This document shows positions 44,901 to 57,432 of a DNA stretch of 64,000 nt, piece by piece (position 1 is the stretch's first letter; each line of letters opens with the position of its first letter). Under the pieces are notes generated by a model that was given only the letters and a program-made list of their open reading frames with translations, did no database searches and had not been told where the DNA came from. The position numbers and the translations under genes are program-made. The DNA is from Haemonchus contortus (lineage: Eukaryota; Nematoda; Chromadorea; Rhabditida; Trichostrongylidae): assembly GCA_000469685.2 (NCBI GenBank), contig LS997566.1, positions 23,954,432 to 24,018,431 on the forward strand, written 5' to 3'.

Positions 44901-46750
44901 AAGTCTCTTTGTTCTAAACTATAGTAAAGGGGATAATTACACATGAGTACATAGTGGTGATAACCTTACTCAGGTACCTACTTCTCTGGTTGAAAATAAG
45001 TCATAGACCAACCCACTGAGTTTGGTAAATTTAGTATCTGAGTCGTATTGAGTATCTAAGTATCTGAGTCTATATAGCTGATGAATTTGTTTCTATAGAT
45101 GCGTTTTACAATATTGGCTATGAGAAATGTTTCTTTATACTCATTCTGAACCAGTTGTTCCATCATTTCTCTAACTTTACTAGTAAAGTCATGCATTAAA
45201 GTACACGTATTGGCTCTCCTAAGAGTCTCAGTATAATTGATGCCTTGTTTTGTATTGTGATATTGGAACTTTCATGCGAGAATCTGATATCGTCCGTTTT
45301 GTTATATAGAGTGGTAATAATTTTATTATTCACTAAACAAATATCAAGATCAAGATGGAAATTTCTCTTACCTGATATGAGAGTTTTTTGATATCCAACG
45401 AATCTCCATGAGCTATCTTAGACTAATCTTCTATTGAAACTCAATTGTCTCATTCTCATCTTAATTCATTCAATAATTTGTTCTCTTCTAAGTTGTGTAT
45501 AATTAGCAAGTCATACATGCACCTATATGGAACAAATATTTTATCGCCAAGCATACTGTTTCCTTTAGCATATTTATATTCTAATATAGACAGGGTGAAG
45601 TCTGCTAAGAGTGAGCTGAAGTTTTCCCCCCGAGGCACTGTCTTACTTTCTATGAAGACAGTGTTTCCAAATATACAATAGCTGTTATTTAACAAATAGT
45701 CTACCAGACACAAAGCCTCGAATGGAGTAAAGCCTATGGTTACTTTGTCTACTATCTTCTATTGTGTGATGAACTTTGTATCCATTCGTAGTTGCCATTG
45801 TTTTATTAACATTGTTAAATTACAATCCTAATAATTTTATAATACAATTGAATATGAGTTTACGTTTTACACGGCCGGGCTGAGTGGCCCCGAGAGATGC
45901 CGAAGGCGTAGGTTTGTGAACATGTCTACAAAATCAGCTGTGTATATTTTTATTTCATTACTATTTATATTACTTAACTCATGACTAATATTAATATTGT
46001 TAATTGCCCAATGAATTTTAATAGTTCTATTACATTCTTCAACCCTATTTACATGATTAATAGAAGGATTTCTAAGCAAAGTGAAAATGTTTGTAATTCT
46101 AATGCCAGTGGCCTAATTTTTTAATGTTTAGCACCTGTTATAAATCTAAACTTAATGGGGTTTTTGTAAAGTTTAGGTAGAGCATAGATATAAGGTAGAG
46201 TAGCTGCCTTTCAATTATTAAGTTTATTATTGAGAGATATAGCATTTAATTTACTAATAATAAGCTGCTCTCTATTGATGTTTTGTTAGTGAACATATAC
46301 ATTACTAACTTTACCATATTCCCACTCTTTGTTAATTACATTATAGCTAACTCCCATTTCCTAAGTAAAATAGTAAGGTATAATTTTCCTGCAAATGATA
46401 CCGTAATTATTACTGGCCTTATCTAACGGACAAAAAATGAATAAATCTTTATATTTTTTGATTAGTTCTCTTGATAATTTTTCTTTAGTGCCGATGATAG
46501 CACATATTTTTAGACGAGAGGTTTTGTTTTTGTGTAATAGCATGTCTTCAAATACTCTTTAAGCTTTCCAATTATATTGCCTCCATTATTTAATTTATAT
46601 TCCTTTATGTAGAAGTCAATGACTTCTTCAGTGGTTCATTCATACAGTTTTTAATATTTTTCCAACTTTGTCTACTCTGCATTCAGTACCTTTAGACAAT
46701 AAGTCTCCAAAGTTCATTTCTTTAAGTGAGCTCAAATCTCTTGTAACTAT
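44900..46750 (-). mobile_element. AT-rich, Penelope-like reverse transcriptase element, degenerate
   Basis: Minus-strand pieces in order: FCPLDKASNNYGIICRK (46.4 kb); LPYIYALPKLYKNPIKFRFI (46.15-46.2 kb); IYTADFVDMFTNL (45.93 kb); a palm-like piece with NNSYCIFGNTVFI and KTVPRGENFSSLLADFTLS (45.6 kb); then FHLDLDICLVNNKIITTLY (45.35 kb). This series (DKa.N, LPK.HKNP..fR.I, D...ftN, G.plSpllad, FLDl.i...) is that of Penelope-like and related reverse transcriptases. The YxDD box is changed to YRCMYDL. Stops and frameshifts abound. The region is much more AT-rich than the rest, suggesting a different origin or age. Confidence 0.65.
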
Positions 46751-47149
46751 GTGATCCGATCCTTTACTTTTATCTCTTTCATTTTCTTTATCATTACGTA
46801 TACAAACATTATCTCAAATCTCATTAGAATTGTCAAAATTAACACTTCTTATAAAGCTATTGTAGTTGAAGATTACGTTAGAAACAGCTTTATTGTATCT
46901 ATATATTATTCTAATTGGAGTTACCTTTTTATAGTCTGCCAATTTGCTCGTAAGGTAGTGTTTTACATAGCTAGAATTATATATTATACCTCAACAGATA
47001 CTGCTTATTATTTGGGTTTCCGCAGTTACCGTTAAATTGTGAAATGTTGTTTTTGTTTTACTAATGTCAACCGCCTTATTATCCATATCATAGTGGAGGA
47101 GAGAAAATTAGTTATAGTGCCGTGCTGTGCCGTGGAAAATTAGTAACGT

Positions 47150-48590
47150 GTGCCATTTATCACAACAGGTTGAGATCTGTCATTTAGGAAGGCACGAAGA
47201 AAACGTAATAAACATACTTCGATGCCTGGCCCCTTGGCTTTGCTGACATGCAAGGAAATTGAATCAACGAAGCACTCTCTCTGTCAAGCTTCTTCTGCCA
47301 GCGCGCGATAACTAGGAGAAGGGCCCTGGTCGTCGATCGTTCACTAAGGAAGCCATGCTGCGCTTCAGATAGTAGACTATTATCTGCCAGATAGGAGGTG
47401 ATGCGGCGACAAAGGATCCTTTCCATAATTTAGCTAGCAGAACATGTCAAGCACATTGGCTGATACTAGATTACGCGATCCTTCTTATACACAGGCTTAA
47501 CTAGCCCAAATCTCAAAATGTCAGAGGCTCGATCATCTAACAGAAATTTATCATACAACAAACTAAGCGGTGTGGCTAACGCAAGAGGGCCCTGTTACTT
47601 TCGAGGAAAGCATAGGGAAGGCCGTCTGGCCAATTGGAGTCTCTACTGGGTAGTTTACATAACAAATTATATAACACATCGACTGTAACAGTAACCCAGT
47701 CAGGAGAGGAATCAGCTACAGAAGTTGGAGAGATCGGATCACGAGGTTCTTTGTAGACAGCGCGAAAGTACCCTGAAAAGGCCACAGCCTTCGCGCTTCA
47801 AATTTGTTATGCTCTGAACGTATAAGAACGTATGACATATCATCAGATACTTTTAGCTTATTGTTGCATTAACGGAGAAAAAGTCTCGAGTTTCTCAATC
47901 CGAATAACCTCTCTTCTCTCTTGATTGATAAGAGAATAAATTCATTCTTCAGTTTTTAAGCGTACTTCGCAAATATTGAATGCCCGGGGGTAGCATCCTT
48001 TTCTTTCAAATGATGAGCTTTTTCCTGAAGAGGCAGAACCTTGGATCTGCGACATGAATGGGGCACAAACTTAGCAATTAGCGAGTGACTGATAGAGACG
48101 AGCCGAGAGTGGGACTTCTTTGCTGTGCCAGAACAAACAATCGGTAACCTGTCAGTATTGGAAAGGCAGTAGTTGATGCTATCGAAATCACCCTTGGCGA
48201 AATCATGCCGCGGAGTAGTAAGACACATTCCGGCGTAGTAGTGCAACGAAAAGCGAATGCAATTATGATCGGAAATACTGGAAGGCGGCAAAACTTCAAC
48301 CGAGCCTATAAGATTAGTATCAGGAGTCAGAACAATATCGAGGGTCTCACAAGGTTGGCGATTTGTGGACTAAACCTCAGTCTCACATGGTTGACGATTT
48401 ATACACAAAGCTTCGGTTTTGTTAACAGCAGTAAAGAAGACAGCAAGTCAAAAAACAACGTAGCATCATGAATGGTCCATGGCTTGCATCAGCTCTTGGT
48501 CAATAGAACAGCTAGGAGATTATACACAAGCAGGGAAACGGGTTCTGACAACATATTCATAATTGAACGCGCATTAAAGAGTAACATATT
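47150..48590 (-). mobile_element. CR1-like LINE, degenerate
   Basis: Minus-strand pieces in element order: end of the endonuclease (SSISDHNCIRFSL near 48280, then DFAKGDFDSINYCLSNTD); linker; start of reverse transcriptase (LLCKLPSRDSNWPDGLPYAF near 47600-47650); MERILCRRITSYLADNSL, then AQHGFLSERSTTRALL near 47340-47420; and a decayed FLNDRSQPVVING block near 47170. It ends at the border of the AT-rich island. Further endonuclease traces may extend towards 48.85 kb. Confidence 0.7.
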
Positions 48591-48870
48591 GTTTAATACA
48601 GAAAGAACGGGTTGAACATTTCCACGCTTATCGGGGAACTCAGGGAGTCGAACGCCCAATATTGTATCTTAGCGAATAGCCGATGAATCCCGCTCATTGG
48701 TTGAAAGTCGAACGTATTGATTGAATATGCGGGCGATAGCGGCAATGGAGGCTGTAGACAAGTCGGCAAAATGGATCGATCGATAGCACGTAAAGGCACG
48801 GTAGAAGGATGCGTGCTATACCGGAATTGGGTGGCAAGAGAATCGGGATTGGAAAGATCACCGGACACTA

Positions 48871-50131
48871 CAGGGTGGGCCAAAATTATGATTACAGCGC
48901 GCACTCACGTTCATAGCAATTTTTTTCTGAGCTCATACCAATTCATTGAATTTCTTCCATTCCACAAGGTGGCTTACATTGTTACCTTTTAATGATACTA
49001 AACTTTTGGTAGATTTTGAAAATAATATAAGCGTAACTAGTCCGTGAATCAAACGTCGCTCTGCATTTACAAGCACTTTTGGCACGGTGCATCTACAGAC
49101 GAACTAGCGTAACAAGGGAGGCGGTGCATTCAATCATAAGACGCTTTCGAGATTTGGGAACAATTGCAGATAGGAGTGGTAAACCAAGGAGATCTGTGGT
49201 TATATTTAGCGGAAGTGTTAAGGAAGCAGGGGAAAGATCTAAGTAGCAGCAAAATTCATTCTGAGTCCAAAAAGGCTAGATGAATGGATATCTCACGAAA
49301 TTTTCTGCGTGAAATCGTGAAGCATCACTGCACAACGAGACCCTTATGCGATCAGAAAGCGATCTCCCCAGTGAGCAGATTGAAGCGAAGAGAAAGGTTG
49401 GCTAACAAAAGCTGCCCTGTCGCATCCGAAAAAATTGTCGTACGGAATTCCTGTTCACCGACGAAAGATATTCCCACTGAAAAAGGTGCTCAATAAGTGA
49501 AGCGATAAGATCTATATGCAGCTTGAAGGAATGAAAGTTATACAGCGTCTGGCTCACTAACTTTCTGTGATGGCCTGTGCTAGCGTCACCACCGAGGCAA
49601 AGACACCGATTATTCTTGCAAATTATGGAGGGGAAGTTGACTTGGAGGAATGTTTGATCTCTTCGTGCGCAATGGAACACTTTGGTGATTCGAACCGGTC
49701 ATATTGTCAAGATGAAGCTCCTGACGCAGATCAGAAATAGCCTAGAAATTTCGTAAAAGGAGTTTTTTGACTTCATAACTTTCGATCAGTGACCACTCTA
49801 GAGCCCTGACCTAAATCCCATGAATGTCTCCATGTGGTCAGCCTCTGAGATGGTAGCATCCTTTAGCCCAAACGAGAGAAGAAATAATCTCGAAAATGCT
49901 TGGCAAAAAGCCGGGACCAACTCGATGACCCTAGCTGCGTGCCACCGTCAATGCCGTCCATCGTCGTCTCTAGGGTTGGGCGAAAGCAGAAAGCAAAAGA
50001 TTCCAGTTTATATGTACAGTTTTGATAAGAAATTAGTGATAAATGCTTTGATGAACTTGGTTTGCTCTCTTGGCTTTCTATTCGTTGTCTGCGATGTGAT
50101 GTCTGTGTAATCATAATTTTGACCCGCCCTG
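48871..50131 (+). mobile_element. Tc1/mariner-superfamily element with paired ends
   Basis: The ends 48871-48896 and 50106-50131 are 26-bp inverted repeats with two mismatches, starting CAGGG(T/C)GGG(C/T)CAAAATTATG. TA flanks both sides (48869-48870 and 50132-50133). The plus strand encodes a broken transposase: LFTDERYSH (first catalytic Asp) near 49455, then DQW..SPDLNPM near 49790-49825, whose NPM..S.W order resembles DD37D (maT-like) elements. Stops and frameshifts show it is dead, but its length (1261 bp) is about that of a whole element. Confidence 0.88.
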
Positions 50132-50466
50132 TATATCTGGCAAATCCCGGGAGAGCGTAGTTTACATATCTCAAATTTTCTAACCACATATAAACGCTTA
50201 CCTTCCTTTTGATTAAGCAAGCCCGCCTTTCTGCGCAAGTATCGATCATGCTCTAGTATCGATCATCCTCCATTGTGTAACCTCGTCTCGAGAGTGAAGT
50301 TCGAAACGCTCTATCAAAGAAGGGCGCCCCTTTTTTATGTACTCTAAGAGCCGTTCTCGAAGAATCTGGGATGGTGAAGATATTTTACTTGGACGACGAC
50401 GGGACAGAATGTGGAAAACGAGCAACTTTTATGTTGCCTGATTTCCACTGTCTGATGATTTCGTCA

Positions 50467-50667
50467 TCACATGAAGCAATAATTCCTATTCCTCCTATCT
50501 AACGAAGAAGTCGAAACGTCATCCTCAAGTTCATCAATTCCAACCCAAACAATTTTGCACTGCTCATCAGCAACGCACTTTGAGTCAGAACCGAATTTCA
50601 CAGGACTAGTAAAGGGTTCGTTCCTAGAAGTTTCAAAAACTGAAAATTCATTCAGGCGTTTCTCCAA
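50467..50667 (-). CDS. Possible exon of an unidentified minus-strand gene
   Basis: The frame (EKRLNEFSVFETSRNEPF ... DEQCKIVWVGIDELEDDVS) has protein-like acidic composition and a plausible acceptor (GAATTTTCAG) before VFETSRN. The donor is unclear. It could be an upstream exon of the gene at 42.7-44.0 kb, which lacks its 5' end, but I cannot phase it. Confidence 0.25.
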   Translation of the reverse strand: MEKRLNEFSVFETSRNEPFTSPVKFGSDSKCVADEQCKIVWVGIDELEDDVSTSSLDRRNRNYCFM

Positions 50668-51339
50668 TGAGTCAATTTTTTGACAATAACATGCTATGAC
50701 TCATGAATCGGAGATGATAATGATAAGTTGGAGATCTCTGCCATCAGCCTCGCCCAATCTAGAAAAACACGGTATTCTCACTCTTCGAACCTGCAGAGCG
50801 GTGTATATCATGACGTCATCAGAATACATCAAGCAAATGACGCCAAGGTGAGAAACACCACTGGAGATCGAACGTTTAGACTAAAAAGCCTCCTTGAGGG
50901 ACGCACTGGGACAGCGGAAAACCAACGAGAATACTTGGCCTACACCCTTGATACATATAAGCGATTTTCGAAAAATTTCTCAATCCATCGGAACACAAAA
51001 CATGGTAGGATTGTGAATCCGTTCGTTCTGAGAAATTTCATCAGAAGCCCTAACAAAACGGAAATAGATGATGTGGGTTGGTTTTTGAGCATTCAGGCCC
51101 TGGTAGAGCCACTGACTGAAGAGAGTAGAGTTGTTTCAGCAGGTCTGGTTTTCCTGGCGCCGTGCTGACACAGAGGAATCATTACATGTTCCGCATGCCG
51201 CATGCCGCAAAGCGAACGTAGGAAATCGAGGAGGAGTTCCGTTATCCCCTCACTTTTCACCGATTTTCGCTTCAACAATGAATGAGCTATCATGGTTTCA
51301 TGCGGAGCAGCTGTATGACGGATTACGAGCTGGCCCATG

Positions 51340-51745
51340 TCTTCTTTGATCACTTCTGACTTCATTTCGCTGTTCTTCATCCAGAAAGTGATTGACATTG
51401 TGTGCGACTCGCTTTCGTACATATCCCATCAGTTGATTGTGAATGGAGAAGTGAACGTACACTGAGAATATTTTTTTATCACCTCGGATTATAAGAAGGG
51501 TCCTTCCTGTACCTTACGAGTGATCGACCTGTCACCATAATATTTTTGCTTTGCAGACTTTTCGAGAAAACCATCAAGGAATACTTACTCGAGTATGCTG
51601 CAATCAACATAATGATACCTCGTGTCCAATATGTTTTTATTACTCGGAGGTCGGTGGAGAGGACTACGATTGAAAGCCTTGAATAAGGACCGTAGTGATT
51701 GATAAGAGCTGATGCTGTGACTTCGTAAACTTGGACTTTGCGAGA
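51340..51745 (+). mobile_element. LINE reverse transcriptase fragment
   Basis: The plus strand reads DRPVTIIFLLCRLFEKTIKE, followed by YLLEYAA and QYVFITRRSVERTTIES, matching the YRPisll....k.lEkiik..l..h......QyGF..grSt block of CR1-like reverse transcriptases. Upstream codons (DSLSYISHQL..N) may be the preceding palm part. No catalytic box remains. Confidence 0.6.
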
Positions 51746-52432
51746 GCTTTTGATGAGTACCACACAGAAGACAGCTTCACAAAGTGGTGGTGATAAAAAT
51801 GAGTGTATGACGATTGGCAGAGAACCCGAGTTTTTTTTCTAGTACTTATACAGTTGAAGGTGTCACAGTCACTCCCGTAACATGTGGGAGGGATCTATTG
51901 ATTATGCTGACGCATTTCACTTCGCTGAACACATCAAAACTCGATATGCCCTGACCTCATGCCGTACATTGCACATCTTCAAAATGTTGTCTTCCATGAA
52001 CATGGCCATTTTTCTTAGAGCTTATACAATAAAACATATCTTCGGCTCTTTGTTGAAGTGGTGCTGCTGTGGTCAACCTTGAAGGAGGAAGGAATGATGT
52101 TGAAGCACTTGACAAGGTGCGAAACAGCATTACACGTAAAATCCTTTGCCGGTGTAGAGTTTGTATTATTGTAGGATCCCTAAAACATCCATCCGCAGCG
52201 GATACTTTGAGCTCTTTTCCTGCGAATCATGGCGCAATGTGTGTGTAATTAAAAGCTACCGTACCAAAGTAATATGTTTGGTTCTTCTGAACTTTATAAT
52301 ACACGCACGCTCGAACCAGAGGCGGTCGGACTAAAATAATTCTTCATTGGTCCAAAAATTGTATAAGAGCCAGAAGCTTCACATTTAGTCCTTAAGGGAA
52401 AAATTCTAAGTAATGCAAAATTCCGTCCCCAC

Positions 52433-52490
52433 AAAACCCGAACCCTAGTTTCTCGCACATGAAGCGTCGCACTTACCACTACATCAAGCC
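52433..52490 (-). repeat. tRNA-like (SINE-type) internal promoter remnant
   Basis: The minus strand carries GATGTAGTGGTAAG, resembling a tRNA A box, and about 30 bases later GGGTTCGGGTTTT, resembling a B box. Spacing is as in tRNA genes, but I cannot fold a good acceptor stem or anticodon arm. It is read as a tRNA-derived SINE or tRNA pseudogene. Confidence 0.4.
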
Positions 52491-52519
52491 GCCGTTGTGG
52501 ATCGAGGCACATCCATGTA

Positions 52520-55320
52520 ACTTGAGTTTTCTTATGTTAAGCTCCCTGAACCCACCCTCATAACTCCGTTCAGAGAAACGCTTGGCAAATGTGGAAAGCA
52601 GATTTGAACTCAACATCCAAAAACACGTCTAGCAGTGTAGGTCTCATTTCGAAAGGCCACTTTGACTTGGGATCCTTTCCTGGTGGGCATAAGCCTTCAC
52701 AGTTCCTTGTGGTTCACCACTTGCTCTAGGCATTTGTTCCGAATCTGGCCGTGAAGACTTACCTCGGAGGCCTTTACTTTAAAGCCTTCACTTGATATTT
52801 GCAAATTGTACGCATGAGTTCGAGGGAGGAGACTCTTCAATCATCCAACGCTCGGTGGTTACAATAGCACACGTTTTCTAGCTTCTTCGAGTAGAGTTTT
52901 CGATGTTTACGAAAATTTTTTTTGAAAGTATGCATGCTTAATCGTTGGTGAGCAATCAGTAGTTTTAAAAACTAGCTACCTACGTCAAACCTCGGCCTTT
53001 TTATAGGCGTCCGATGTTGTTACGAAGCGTTGGAGATTGGTTCTTATTTTTCCGAATAACATATGCTCCCCGAAATGTACATAGTTCAGAACCGTTTGAA
53101 AAAGCGGCTCAATAATATGATAATCAAATCAGAAATTTCACTTCGAAGTGATACCTTCGACACCGCTTTTCTGACCTCCCCATACACTCGGCCACCCACC
53201 AGCTACCTGACTCAGCTAAACGAGACAGAGTATTGAACGAAGTTGCTTGGAGGTGTGCCATCGACCAAATAGCCCTAGAAATTTGAGTTTCCTATTGAAT
53301 GGGTCAAACACCTATGTGCAACTATTTGCATTGATTCAGTTCACTCTGCAGAACAAGATGTTTGGTTTCCACCGAATTTGAGAACACTTTGGATTTTTTT
53401 CATGAAGTGATGGTTCGCAACGCAATACTTTTGATGTGAATACTTCCATCATTTTCATGCCCAGTGCAGAAACCTTTGCCATTTGGAATTGTTTCATGAA
53501 GGAATTCACCTACTTTGAGAGAAATCTGTATCATGATGATCCGTGGACTGCAGTGATCTACTCTTCCTCTAATTTCGGGATATGGTAACTACTCCACAAC
53601 ATACTGAGTTCTTTCAATGAAATCGAATGCCTTCTAGTTGACTTTGTTAATGTTCCTACAAAAGCTTCGATGGATCGAGGACTTCGAAATTGAACTTTTC
53701 CCTCTTTCCATGGTACCACTTTATACAGCTCGAATGAAAGAAGGAACTAACATAATTATGGAGAAAAGATAAAAAGATGCGAGTTCGTGTTTTTAGTGTT
53801 TTTTTTCGAGTACTTAGGGTGGGTGTTGTATTTAAAATGTTTCTAGAAGGTTGGTATTATTTTTCTACTACGTTTCCCTTGGCAGCGTAATAAACACAAC
53901 ATAATGTGGCAATGAAACCCAAATTGAGAGAAATAGAGGAAGTCCTACTTCCTTAGAATGCCGGGGTTATTGAACAGAAATACATGTCGAATTGTACACT
54001 CTACTTGGGCTCCTCCTTCTTCCTGGCCAATGTGAAGTGTCAATTAATTCCGGAAACCTACTCTAAATTTAAACCTAATTATACAGTTGTGATCGCAAGT
54101 CGCAAAAGCTTAGAGCTGTTTTTTCCATTGTATTGAAACACATCTCAGCACCAATGGGGTTGCCATTTATAAGACCTCAGACCACACCGGCAGAATACGC
54201 TAATTTAATGCAGATTTTTGACATGATGGGCTTATCAACTAAATGTTACCATTCTTGGTCATTTGCCAGTCCTTTCGTAAAGACAACATGAATTATGACG
54301 ATATGTGAGAGCAGATATTGATAATGATTGGATGAGATCTGCGCTGACTAATGCTATAATGCTGCAGAAACAGAGCAGTATAGGACTGGTCATTGAAAGT
54401 GGTAGCAAGTGGTTAACGCTATTACGGCATGAGCACTGTTCAAAACCAAACCAAAAGTTTGAATTCACACCTCTCGGCAACCTATTTAAATCTTCCTTTT
54501 GCATTCAACCATTTACCATTCCTTCAAAGGTACTTCCAAGCCATTACCAACTTCCCCTTTTGCCGCGTTGTAGCAACCTGTTTCTGCTGCGGTGAAAAAT
54601 GTAGCGGTTTTTTTGCTTGGTAAATTCTTGCATATAAGTGAGTAAGGTCAGGCTTTCGGATGATGTAAGGGGGCGCGGGTTCCAATTGCTCTCTTATGAC
54701 TTGCAGAGAGATACGGAAAGTTAGCGAGTTTTTAATTTCATCGAATTGCTATGAACGACTCCTAGATGAGAAAATGGTTGACAAGGAGACCAGCTACATA
54801 ATTCTCAAAAGTCGTTCAATGGAGGCTCTCTCAAGTGCTCCCTCCTATTCGCAGTGATGGTCTGGAATCCGTTATGTATCCAGGAAATTAGTTTATCACC
54901 GATGACGTCGATTCCTACTGAACAACAACGTTATAAGATTAGTCGTGACCAGCTTGAGTTCAATTCAGCTTGCTTTCCTTTTGTCAATTTTACATTTAAT
55001 GCTGTTCTAAACGTTTTTTGAGCTCGACATTTTTTACATGGATACTCGTAATGCGGGATTGAGGCTAAGCGTACTCGTTGCGTTGGATATCGTAACAAAA
55101 ACTAGTTCCAACCGTCAGCCACGTCGATTATGGCAAAATCACTGCATAGTGCGAATCTCGACAGTGTCATATTACTATGTTGAACAGCATCATCTTTTTT
55201 GTGCACAAGCTGTTCGGGAACTCACTCAGAACATTCAGATGTTTCAATATTTCCGTGGAATAATGAAAATTTCATCGTGTCCCTTTTTACACCTAATGCT
55301 ATGTATAAGTTATGCGATAA
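52520..55320. other. Intergenic region with no recognised gene
   Basis: All frames are short and none shows family motifs. I see no paired terminal repeats. Confidence 0.45.
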
Positions 55321-55326
55321 ACATCC

Positions 55327-56059
55327 TTATATCCCCTGATCCTTGCCTGTCTCAAACTCCAGTTCAATCTGCCTACTTTTGTCATAATCTTGAATGTAGC
55401 CAGAGGCGGGAGTGTGAGGAGGTTGACTCATCGCAACCCATTCCTCACCTTCCTGATAACCTTTAGCTACATACTTGGCAAGCCGATGGATAGTGGGTAA
55501 ATTACTGTGAAAAAGAAACACCTAACAATAAGAGCACACACCTATGTTCGTGCACATTTATAGATCATGCTTTGTGCATTCTAGCTGGCACTATCAGTTT
55601 CATGTCATGCTTCCGGAACTGTTTTTAAACAGAAACTTTCGACTACCTAACGCTAACTTCGGCTGCTGAAAAGCGAGAATGACCTGCTTCTCTGTTTTTA
55701 TGAAGTTCATTATCAAAATCTTGCCTTCTTCTTGGACAGCACGAGGTGAATAGACGAACCTTGATAGAAGTTTAATCCCAAAAAATGCATGTAGTGAAAA
55801 TTCTCCATTTGTATATAAGGGGTTAGGCGAGAATAGTAAACAATCTTTACTGTGTATAACGCGCTCGCTTTAGTGTATCTGTTTGTTCCTCTTCTGGAAA
55901 TCCGAAGTTCGACATGTCGACACATTCAAACTTACGATGGGCAAGGTGCGCATTTCGATGGAGGCTTTTCTCAGAATATACATTACTCTGGTCAAAGACG
56001 ATAAGAGGAATGTGGCCAAACCTCCAAGGTAGGCGAGGTCTGCACTGAAGCGCGCAGGG
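55327..56059 (-). CDS. Possible last exons of an unidentified minus-strand gene
   Basis: Two exon-like pieces. 56059-55936 lies between a strong acceptor (TTTGTTTTCAG) and a perfect donor (GTAAGT), and encodes ADLAYLGGLATFLLSSLTRV, membrane-like, in one frame. 55514-55327 follows an acceptor (TTTTTCACAG) and reads RLAKYVAKGYQEGEEWV ... SGYIQDYDKSRQIE before a stop. Their phases do not join directly, so a middle exon or other edges are needed. No family is recognised. Confidence 0.3.
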
Positions 56060-56109
56060 CTGAAAACAAAAATGCATAATTCTGTTCGATAACGATCTTG
56101 CATCCACAA

Positions 56110-57430
56110 AGGTGCTTAGGAGCTACTGAAAGAGAGATGGTCAATTCCTCAGTGTACGGCGCTTGCAGTGAGGCGGGTGGGGCTAAGGTCAAAAATCACA
56201 ACTCTGTACGAAACGTTCTTAGAGTTTCAAATCGTTCTATATATGGCGTCATCATCATTAATCACTACCTGTAAAATCATTACAATCACATACATATTGT
56301 TTATGAGAAATTTGTTTCTGCCTATCTGTCCCGAAATTAGGTTGGCCAATTTAGGGATGGCTGAGACTTGTACAAGATCAACAAAACACATATGAGTTTA
56401 GGGGAACCTTGCTAGCAGGGACGGGACATTCGTCTCAATGGGTGGTGCAGTTAGGAAAGATGAATCTGATGATTCAGCTCGAAAATGCCCAGACACCGGG
56501 GAAGCGTTTTAGATAGGTTGACGAATCAACCGAAGAAGAGCCAGTCGCGCGTTACCGAAAGTTTTACACAAACGCGTAACTCACCGCACCCAAACGTCAC
56601 ATCTTCGAGAGGTGGAGTCAGATCGAAACTTCATCTCCGACGCGATGTTTGCTGTAACACACGCGTTTGTGTGCGGAGCCCAACTGATACTTGAAAAGAA
56701 TGGATTCTGAAGTATAATTTGCAGATCACTGGACAGAGACAGTGTCGCGCTTGGATCTCGATTTTCAGCCCCTTTGGAGTTAGCGCTGCAGGTAGCTCTT
56801 TATAAATGTCTGTGATAGGAACTTCAGAGCTGTTTGGAACTAGCTCTTGTGCATGAGCGCGCGTGACCATGAGAATTCGGGCTCAAATTCTGGTTTGGTG
56901 GATCTCGTGCCCTACGGTCGTAGGCATCCACGCGATCGTCGGGCACAACATCCACAATGTCGGAATTTATGGTTTCGAGCAATTACAGTAATCACCCCTT
57001 GCGACCATACAAAACTCACCCTTGCATTCACGCTCCAACCGCGTCACACCTAACCCGGCGAGAACGGCTAACCGGTCGGGTTCAGGATCAAAACCGCGAA
57101 ATATGCCAACCCTACCCGGTCACACGAGTTCACCTTGACGTCGCTTTCGCAACATCGAATTCTGTGTCGTATAACATATCTAGGACATTGCAGCATTAAT
57201 GTGTGTTGGAACTATAGAACGGCATCAGAATGAGCGTGGCTAACCAATTTGATATTTCTATCGTTCTAATGCCAAGAGAATCCCACTGATTTTCAATAAT
57301 CTTGTTTTTGTATCCGAATTTCATAACCCTTATCCACAGTAAGATAAAGTTACGTGATGTATGAAAACATGTTTCAAATGTTCTTGGTGTGTTTGTGAGT
57401 ATAACCATTTCCTGTCGACAGGTTGGCACT
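56110..57430. other. Intergenic region with no recognised gene
   Basis: Short overlapping frames on both strands without motifs. A splice acceptor just before 57422 marks the start of the next gene. Confidence 0.4.
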
Positions 57431-57432
57431 GA

